Origin: Pseudomonadota bacterium
Lineage (GTDB): Bacteria > Pseudomonadota > Alphaproteobacteria > Rhizobiales > Hyphomicrobiaceae
Direction of reading: 5' to 3'
NCBI GenBank assembly: GCA_023410905.1
Contig: JAEYPL010000084.1
Span: 1 to 6,163, forward strand
Length of the DNA stretch: 6,163 nucleotides
Positions 1 through 6,163 of this stretch are shown piece after piece (the stretch's first letter is position 1; the number at the start of each line of letters is the position of its first letter). The position numbers were made by a program, and so were the translations under genes. A model generated the notes under the pieces. The model ran no database searches. It saw only the letters and a list, made by a program, of their open reading frames with translations, and was not told the DNA's origin.

Positions 1-269
1 CGCGCCAGGCGGGTCGGGCGCGCGATCGCGCCCACGGTGCCAGTCAGCTCCTCCATGGTGAGCACGCCGAGGTCGGGAAGGCCGCGACTGGCAGTAACCG
101 CAGCACCCGAAACGTACAGCACATCGAAACCGGCTTCGCGCGCGATGAGGCCGGCCATGGCGTCATGCGCCCCCGGCGCCCGCACGATCCCGCCGGCCGC
201 GAGACGCTGACGAAGCCGCTCGCCCATGCGCTCTCCCGTGCCGCCCTGCGGCTCGAGCCATGTCGTCAT
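1..269 (-). CDS. Isocitrate lyase/PEP mutase superfamily protein, 2-methylisocitrate lyase-like (partial, 3' end beyond window)
   Basis: My own translation of the minus strand from the ATG at 269 gives 89 uninterrupted codons running off the left edge. After a short N-terminal extension the residues match the start of the ICL/PEPM TIM-barrel family: PGAHDAMAGLIAREAGFDVL (residues 32-51), then YVSGAAVTASRGLPDLG (52-68) and TMEEL (71-75). The SGA at 54-56 and the Asp of LPDLG (D66) align with the substrate/Mg-binding SGG loop and D58 of E. coli PrpB. Members cleave or rearrange C-C or C-P bonds of small carboxylates: methylisocitrate to pyruvate plus succinate, oxaloacetate decarboxylation, or PEP mutation. 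The catalytic KxCGH-type loop that separates these activities lies outside the window, so the substrate cannot be assigned. The loop is one residue shorter than in E. coli PrpB, which hints at a paralogous subgroup. The start at 269 is favoured over Met15 (227) by an AGGAG six bases upstream. The enzyme should be cytoplasmic. The gene may be cotranscribed with the phosphoesterase gene 37 bp upstream. Confidence 0.88.
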   Translation of the reverse strand, partial: MTTWLEPQGGTGERMGERLRQRLAAGGIVRAPGAHDAMAGLIAREAGFDVLYVSGAAVTASRGLPDLGVLTMEELTGTVGAIARPTRLA

Positions 270-275
270 TGGGGG

Positions 276-280
276 CTCCT
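276..280 (-). promoter_or_regulatory. Shine-Dalgarno site of the lyase gene
   Basis: On the minus strand the sequence is AGGAG followed by a 6-base spacer and the ATG at 269. This near-ideal ribosome binding site decides the start of the lyase gene over the internal Met15. It sits in the 37-bp gap after the TAA of the phosphoesterase gene. I see no convincing promoter or terminator in that gap, which is compatible with cotranscription. Confidence 0.75.
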
Positions 281-306
281 GTTGATGCCGTTCGGTCGCT
301 CGGAAC

Positions 307-2577
307 TTACGGATGATACTCCGAGACCGAGTAAATCACGATCGGCTCCTCGATGAGCTTGACGGGGAGCGCTTGCGTGCCGACGAGCTGCGGATTGTTG
401 GGCGGCGGCGTCTTGTCGCGCGGGGGCGCCATCCAGAAGTTGCGCGGCGGCGTACGATCGAGCGCGATCGGATAGACCGTCACCTTGTCCGGCTCGAATT
501 TCATGCGCAGGAAGTTGCGGTAGTCGCCAATGCGCAGCGCCGCGAAGGCATCCTCCGTATGCATGCGCATAAGGCAGCCCGCCAGCCCCCAGTAGAGCCC
601 CCAGATGAAGGCGCCGATGAAGCCGCCGATGAAGATCATCTCGATCGGGTACATCACGAAGCCGACGATCTGGCGCACTTCCTTGTAGGGGAGCCCGCCG
701 CCCTCCTCGCCCGTCGGCTCTACAGCCTCCAAGATCGGACGCAGGGGCGGTAACTCCCTGTTGCTCGGATACTGCATAGAGCGGCCACTTCGACGCGCAA
801 GATCCTCGCGCTCGATGATCTGACGCTGCTCGACGGCCTGCCGCGTGATCGGCTCGAGTGTTTCTGTGATGACGTCGCGTACGATATCGGGCTGCTGCGC
901 GCGGTCCTGCCAGATCTTGTCGACCTGCGTCTTGATGGTCGGCGTGATCTCATTGTGGAAGAGGACGAGCGCAAGGCCGATCGTGAACATCGCGAACACG
1001 TGCGCGAGGAAGTGCGCACTGCCGACCAGCAACTTGACGAGATAGTGCTTCCATCGCGGTCGCTCGACCGAGTCCACGTACCAGCACAGGAGTATCCAAA
1101 GCCCGCCCATCATTGCCACGAGCGATATGGAAACAAGAAGCCCTTGGACGAGGTAGAGCGGCATGTACGCCACGAGCCCCCAGAACGTCTCCGGCGTGAC
1201 GACGTCGATCTGACCGTTCGAAATGTTGTGCTGGCTCGCGATCGAATAGAACTGCCAGGTGATCATCCAGTAGATGAAGCCGATGCCGACGCCGAAGAAG
1301 TAGTTCGTGAAGGGAAAGAACAGCCCCTTGAGGCTGAGCAGGAAACTCGTCGTCTTGCTCGGATAGACCTTGGCCGTACGCTGCTGCGCGCGCTTGCGAC
1401 GGGCCTCGCGCCGTGACGGCTTCTCGGTCGCGGTGGCCTCGGATTCCGCGGTGTGCGGCGTGTTGTTCTTGAGGCGAATATCCTGACGCTCGGACGTCAC
1501 GCCCGGCTCGGGCTGAAACTTGGTCTCCAGGCCCTCGGGTGTCGCGACGTTCGGATTGGGCCACGTGATGGAGATCTCATTCTTCAGCGTGTGCGTCGGA
1601 TGGAGAAACGATCCACCGCCGCCGGACGTGAACAGGTGCACGTCGATGCCCGGCGCGTAATAGCGATTGTAGTGGTGCCAGTCACCGGCGATGACCGCGC
1701 AGATGTTGATGCCACGGCGGCGCGCGATCGACGTGATCTTGAAGAAGTTGCTGTCCTCGTCGAAGCCCTGCTCGTCCGCAATCATCCAGGTCGGCTGGGC
1801 AATGCAGATGATAAGATTGTCGCCCGGCCCCATGAGCCCGGCGATCGCTTCGAAGTAATTGACCTGCGAGATGTCGAGATACTGCGAGAACTGGATGTCG
1901 CAACCCCAGATCCACCAGCGGTACGGAAGCTCGATCGCCCAATAGCTGCGGTGCTGCTTGCACTGCCAGCCGCCGATCTTGTTGCCGTTCTGCTGCGACA
2001 TGCGATCGCGCGCCGAGCAGAAGAGGCTGTCGAACGCCGAAAGACCGTCGTACCAGTCGTGATTGCCGGGGATGGCGAACAGCTTCCGCTCGGCCGTCGG
2101 CACATTGTACGCCCAGTCGTACGGCGTCTGCAGGCGGAGCTTGTATTCCTCGCGCGTTGCCTGCGGATAGCACTGGTCGCCGCCCATGATGAGAATAGAA
2201 CCGGCCGCCAGGGGCTCATCCACGTCCTTGATCTTGAGCTGTGGCTGCGCGAGCAGGTAGGCGGTCGTGTACGTCTGGTCGAAGCCATCGCCGATGTCCG
2301 CGATGTAGTCGATCCAGAAGGAGCCGTTCTCGCCGAGCGCGACGCGACGGTCCGGATCGTCGCTGCGGATGTCGGAATAGTTGTAGCGATTGATGATCGT
2401 CTCGACCGGCGCAACATCCGTCGCGGCCTGGATGAGGCGCTGGTCGGCGTACTGTCCGAAGACCGACGAGATGATCGTCCGCACGCCAACGCGCGCAAGG
2501 AGCCGCGGCTCGTACCAGCCGACGAGGCCCGGCATCTCGCCGCTGTTGAGCTTTTCGATCGGTGTCTTTTCTACCAT
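307..2577 (-). CDS. Membrane-anchored calcineurin-like metallophosphoesterase (756 aa)
   Basis: Two-part protein. Residues about 85-325 form a calcineurin-like metallophosphoesterase domain. Visible metal-site motifs are DIGDGFD (94-100), GGDQCYP (132-138), GNHDWYDG (171-178) and GDWHHY (298-303), followed by a glycine-rich TSGGGGSFLHPTH (317-329). A charged Arg/Lys-rich linker (about 385-405) leads to a hydrophobic region (about 412-668) with roughly five or six membrane segments: about 417-445, 466-500 (one or two helices), 514-541 and 637-668. A polar, helical loop (542-635) separates the last two. The tail (670-756) contains AFAALRIGDYRNFLRMKF. There is no signal peptide, so the catalytic domain is probably cytoplasmic. 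The family hydrolyses phosphomono- or diesters with two metal ions; the substrate here is unknown. The frame stays open to a GTG at 2652, but ATG 2577 is chosen because the intervening 25 residues are Arg/Ser/Gly-rich and overlap a hairpin. A G-rich stretch precedes the ATG in place of a classic AGGAG. It is likely a separate transcription unit or a readthrough partner of the upstream importer operon. Confidence 0.88.
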   Translation of the reverse strand: MVEKTPIEKLNSGEMPGLVGWYEPRLLARVGVRTIISSVFGQYADQRLIQAATDVAPVETIINRYNYSDIRSDDPDRRVALGENGSFWIDYIADIGDGFDQTYTTAYLLAQPQLKIKDVDEPLAAGSILIMGGDQCYPQATREEYKLRLQTPYDWAYNVPTAERKLFAIPGNHDWYDGLSAFDSLFCSARDRMSQQNGNKIGGWQCKQHRSYWAIELPYRWWIWGCDIQFSQYLDISQVNYFEAIAGLMGPGDNLIICIAQPTWMIADEQGFDEDSNFFKITSIARRRGINICAVIAGDWHHYNRYYAPGIDVHLFTSGGGGSFLHPTHTLKNEISITWPNPNVATPEGLETKFQPEPGVTSERQDIRLKNNTPHTAESEATATEKPSRREARRKRAQQRTAKVYPSKTTSFLLSLKGLFFPFTNYFFGVGIGFIYWMITWQFYSIASQHNISNGQIDVVTPETFWGLVAYMPLYLVQGLLVSISLVAMMGGLWILLCWYVDSVERPRWKHYLVKLLVGSAHFLAHVFAMFTIGLALVLFHNEITPTIKTQVDKIWQDRAQQPDIVRDVITETLEPITRQAVEQRQIIEREDLARRSGRSMQYPSNRELPPLRPILEAVEPTGEEGGGLPYKEVRQIVGFVMYPIEMIFIGGFIGAFIWGLYWGLAGCLMRMHTEDAFAALRIGDYRNFLRMKFEPDKVTVYPIALDRTPPRNFWMAPPRDKTPPPNNPQLVGTQALPVKLIEEPIVIYSVSEYHP

Positions 2578-2637
2578 CCCACCCCCCGACGAAACAGGAC
2601 ATGAACGCGTCGAGCGGCCGGACGTGCGCCGGCCTGC

Positions 2638-2660
2638 ACTGCGGAGCCCCACCCCGCAGT
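2638..2660 (-). terminator. GC-rich hairpin between importer operon and phosphoesterase gene
   Basis: ACTGCGG (2638-2644) and CCGCAGT (2654-2660) are perfect inverted copies that pair over 7 bp around a 9-base loop. A second GGCC/GGCC pairing (2631-2634 with 2666-2669) could extend it beyond a small internal loop. It lies in the 102-bp gap between the TGA of the DppF-like gene and the ATG of the phosphoesterase gene. No T-run follows on the minus strand, so it is not a textbook intrinsic terminator. It may be a weak terminator, a 3'-end stabiliser for the importer mRNA, or a chance structure in GC-rich DNA. The rest of the gap shows no clear promoter. Confidence 0.35.
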
Positions 2661-2679
2661 CGCCCGGCCAACATACACG

Positions 2680-3674
2680 TCAGCCGTCGTTTAGATGACA
2701 GGCGGAATAACGCGCCGGTGCGATTTCCTTGAGCACTGGCACTTCATTGCGACAGCGCTCGAAGGCGTGCGGGCAGCGAGGATGAAAATGACAGCCGCTC
2801 GGCGGGTTGAGGGGCGAGGGAATCTCGCCCTTGATCGGGTGGAAGGTCCGCTTTTCCGTCGAAATGCGCGGCACTTCGGCCAGGAGCGCCTGCGCATAAG
2901 GGTGATTGGGGGCCGCGAACAGCGCCTCGGTCGATGCTGCCTCGACGACGCGGCCGAGGTACATGATGACCACCCGGTCGGTGATGTGCTGGACGACGCC
3001 GAGATCGTGGCTGATGAAAAGATATGTCAGATCGAACTCGGATCTCAGATCCATGAACAGGTTGATGATCTGAGCCTGGATGGACACATCGAGCGCGGCG
3101 ATCGCCTCGTCACAGACGAGGAACTCGGGATTGACCGCAAGCGCACGCGCAATGCCAATACGGCTCCGCTGTCCGCCCGAGAACTGGTGCGGATAACGGC
3201 GCTTGAGTTCGGGATCGAGGCCGACCCGGCGCATCATGTCATCGACGTACATTGCCATGCCGGCGCGCGTCGTGATGCCGTGCACGAGCGGCGCCTCACC
3301 GATGATGCCCTCGACACGCGCGCGCGGATTGAGCGAGGCATAGGGATCCTGGAAGATCATCTGGATTGCGAGACGCGCGGCGTGCGCCTCGGCGCCCGAC
3401 AGCGCGTCGCGTGACCGGCCCTTGAATTGGACCTCGCCTTCGGTCGGCGTCAGCAGTCCGGCGATCATACGGCCGAGCGTCGATTTTCCGCAGCCGGACT
3501 CGCCGACGAGGCCGACAACCTCGCCCTTCATGATTTCGAGATCGACATGATCGACGGCGTGCACGGTTTCCTCGCGCACGTCCGCACCCAGGTGACCAGC
3601 AATGCGTCCGGCAAGATCAGGCTTTTTCACGAAGCGCTTCGAGAGCCCGCGTGCGCTGACCAGTGGTTCGCCGC

Positions 3675-3678
<4 letters not shown>
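2680..3678 (-). CDS. Dipeptide/oligopeptide ABC transporter ATP-binding protein, DppF/OppF-like
   Basis: Cytoplasmic ATPase subunit that pairs with the DppD-like protein to power uptake through the two permeases. It is 332 residues, a normal length for the family. Motifs in order: Walker A GESGCGKS (59-66), Q-loop FQDPYASLNPR (109-119), ABC signature FSGGQ (166-170), Walker B FLVCDEA (186-192), D-loop ALDVSIQAQ (195-203) and switch His in ISHDL (H224). The C-terminal oligopeptide-transporter extension carries PNHPYAQALL and four cysteines (C296, C302, C309, C327) spaced as in the [4Fe-4S] motif of Dpp ATPases. The residue after the Walker B Asp-Glu is Ala where Pro is more usual. The ATG at 3678 overlaps the preceding TGA by 4 bp and has GGAGG seven bases upstream, which fixes the start. 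It is the last gene of the importer operon. Substrate (di-/oligopeptide, opine, glutathione or other) cannot be read from an ATPase, so no gene symbol is given. Confidence 0.95.
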
Positions 3679-4690
<1,012 letters not shown>

Positions 4691-4694
<4 letters not shown>

Positions 4695-5617
4695 TTGCTG
4701 AGCCTCGGATTGAGAACATCGCGGAGCTGATCACCGACGAGATTAATCACGACGATGGTCGTCAGCAACACGAGGCCAGGGAAGAAGCTGATCCAGTACT
4801 CACCCGAAAGCATGTACTGGAAGCCGTTCGAGATGAGCAGGCCGAGCGATGGTTCCGTCTGCGGCAGGCCGACACCGAGGAACGACAGCGTCGCTTCGAG
4901 CGAGATGGCGTGCGCCGTCTGCACGGTGACGACGACGATCAGCGGCGGCAGGCAGTTCGGCAAAATCTGGCGGAAAAGTATGCGCGTACTCGAGAGCCCG
5001 AGGCAGCGAGCGGCCTCGACATACTCCTTGCGGCTCTCGACGAGCGCGGAACCGCGCACCGTCCGTGCGTAATAAGCCCACTGCACGGTGACGAGCGCGA
5101 TGATGATCTTGTCGACACCCTTGCCAAGGATCGCAATGAGCATCAGCGCGACGAGGATCGCGGGGAACGAGAGCTGCAGGTCGACGATGCGCATGATGAT
5201 GCTCTCGGTGCGCCCGCCGGCATATGCAGCGATGAGCCCGATCGCCGCGCCGAACGCCATGGCAATGATGCCGGACATGACGCCCACCGCGAGCGAAATG
5301 CGCAAGCCGTAGAGCATGGCGCTCACGAGATCGCGGCCAGCGCCATCCGTGCCGAGCCAGTGCGTGTACTTGCCGCTTGCGGCGGGTGTGCCGGGCTTGA
5401 GGCGGCTGTCCATGATGTCGACTTGCGCGAGATCATAAGGGTTCTGCGGCACGATCCATGGCGCGATCAGCGCCAGCAGCATGGTCACGACGAGCAGGAT
5501 GAAAGCGATCGTGGCGAGCCGGCTCTCGGTGAAATCGGCAACGAACCGCTGGAAGGGCGTCTGAGCAACGGGGCGCGCGACGGGTGCGGGAACGGCGTCG
5601 GCATCGGTCACGCTCAT
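4691..5617 (-). CDS. Dipeptide/oligopeptide ABC transporter permease, DppC/OppC-like
   Basis: Inner-membrane permease of 308 residues, a usual length for the C-type subunit. The N-terminal cytoplasmic stretch (1-33) is followed by a first helix (about 34-56) and a periplasmic loop. That loop ends in the family hallmark HWLGTDGAGRDLVSAMLYG (86-104). Further helices lie at about 105-131, 150-165, 168-185, 223-242 and 278-297. The cytoplasmic EAA loop that docks onto the ATPases is EYVEAARCLGLSSTRILFRQ (198-217). LSFLGVGLP (244-252) and the C-terminal GDQLRDVLNPRL (295-306) are typical of OppC-type permeases. It forms the channel as a heterodimer with the DppB-like permease. The ATG at 5617 overlaps the TGA of the upstream permease by 4 bp and has GGGAGA seven bases before it. 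No defect is seen; substrate specificity would be set mainly by the absent binding protein. Confidence 0.95.
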
Positions 5618-6163
5618 GCGGATTTCTCCCCGATGCGCACGCGTGGATCGAGCACCGAGTAGAGGATATCGACCACGAGATTGATGATCACGAAGAGCAG
5701 CACGATGATGATGAGATAGGCGACGATGACGGGCCGATCGAGGCTCTGGATCGAATCGATCAGCAGCTTACCCATGCCCGGCCACGCAAAGATCGTCTCG
5801 GTGACGACCGAGAACGCGACAAGATTGCCGAATTCGAGCCCGAGCACCGTCACGACCGGGATCATGATGTTCTTCAGGAGGTGCACGCCGACGATGCGGC
5901 TGCTCGAGATACCCTTGGCGCGCGCGAACTTGATGTAGTCCTGATGGATGACTTCACGCGTACCGGCGCGCGTCAGGCGGATCACGAGGCTGATCTTGAG
6001 CAACGCGAGATTAAGCGCCGGCATGGCGATGTGGCGCAAGCCATCGATCGTGAACAGGCTCGACGTGATGCCGAGGAAGGTTGCTGTCGGCCCGCGTCCG
6101 GTCGATGGCAGCCAGCCCAGCATGACCGCGAACACCATGATCATCATGATGCCGACCCAGAAC
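5614..6163 (-). CDS. Dipeptide/oligopeptide ABC transporter permease, DppB/OppB-like (partial, 5' end beyond window)
   Basis: The reading frame is open to the right edge: upstream of the internal Met at 6147 the codons still read FWVGI, so that Met is not the start. About 182 residues are present. B-type permeases are usually 300-340 long, so roughly the first 120-160 residues are missing, including the first helix. Visible hallmarks, numbered from the Met at 6147: FAVMLGWLPSTG (6-17), HIAMPALNLAL (39-49) and the ATPase-docking loop DYIKFARAKGISSSRI (70-85). They are followed by TETIFAWPGMGKLLIDSI (116-133) and the C-terminal VDILYSVLDPRVRIG (159-173). Hydrophobic helices lie around 97-118 and 139-163. 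It pairs with the DppC-like permease to form the translocation pathway. Its TGA overlaps the next ATG. By analogy with this family, a substrate-binding protein gene is expected upstream of it, outside the window. Confidence 0.94.
   Translation of the reverse strand, partial: FWVGIMMIMVFAVMLGWLPSTGRGPTATFLGITSSLFTIDGLRHIAMPALNLALLKISLVIRLTRAGTREVIHQDYIKFARAKGISSSRIVGVHLLKNIMIPVVTVLGLEFGNLVAFSVVTETIFAWPGMGKLLIDSIQSLDRPVIVAYLIIIVLLFVIINLVVDILYSVLDPRVRIGEKSA

Noticed and set aside
165..356. Short plus-strand frame of 63 codons over the lyase start
   Set aside because: It is Arg/Pro-rich, lacks a convincing ribosome binding site and is antisense to the recognisable lyase N-terminus.
1..2577. Possible phosphonate pathway (PEP mutase-family gene beside a phosphoesterase)
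   Set aside because: The visible part of the lyase is as close to methylisocitrate lyase or oxaloacetate decarboxylase types, the diagnostic active-site loop is outside the window, and no other phosphonate gene is present.
1453..2604. Long open frame of 383 codons on the plus strand, opposite the phosphoesterase gene
   Set aside because: Its protein is a repetitive Arg/Asp/Val/Ala-rich string with no recognisable motif, as expected from the antisense of a GC-rich gene. The minus-strand frame carries a full set of enzyme motifs.
2578..2652. N-terminal extension of the phosphoesterase from a GTG at 2652
   Set aside because: The added 25 residues are Arg/Ser/Gly-rich, run through the intergenic hairpin and resemble translated spacer; the ATG at 2577 begins sequence that looks like a normal protein.
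2578..2700. Promoter for the phosphoesterase gene, with TATGTT (minus strand, near 2669-2674) as a -10 element
   Set aside because: No acceptable -35 element lies about 17 bases upstream, so the match is no better than chance.

Overview
The window is GC-rich (roughly low 60s percent by eye), tightly packed DNA with every recognisable gene on the minus strand. Codon use, the short intergenic gaps and the protein families fit an alphaproteobacterium, probably of the Hyphomicrobiales/Rhizobiales type. That placement is an inference from style and families, not from any marker gene.

Layout, read in the direction of transcription (right to left). From the right edge to 2680 lies most of a peptide/opine/nickel-type (Dpp/Opp family) ABC importer operon: the 3' part of a DppB-like permease (cut by the window edge), a DppC-like permease, a DppD-like ATPase and a DppF-like ATPase. 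Each successive pair overlaps by exactly 4 bp (ATGA), so the four genes are almost certainly one translationally coupled operon. The periplasmic substrate-binding protein is not in the window; in this family it usually sits upstream of the B permease, which would be beyond the right edge.

A gap of about 100 bp (2578-2679) follows, holding an imperfect GC-rich hairpin. Next comes a 756-residue protein (307-2577) with an N-terminal calcineurin-like metallophosphoesterase domain and a C-terminal multi-pass membrane region with a conserved-looking cytoplasmic tail. Thirty-seven bases downstream, with a strong ribosome binding site, begins an isocitrate lyase/PEP mutase superfamily gene (2-methylisocitrate lyase-like). 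Only its first 89 codons are present; it runs off the left edge.

How they work together: the importer would take up short peptides or a related solute using two ATPases, each carrying the C-terminal four-cysteine motif that binds a [4Fe-4S] cluster in Dpp ATPases. The lyase is a carbon-metabolism C-C lyase. The metallophosphoesterase has no evident functional link to either and may simply be a neighbour. I see no RNA gene, CRISPR array, mobile element or phage gene. The least understood item is the membrane-fused metallophosphoesterase with its non-canonical metal-site motifs; nothing else here suggests a new system.
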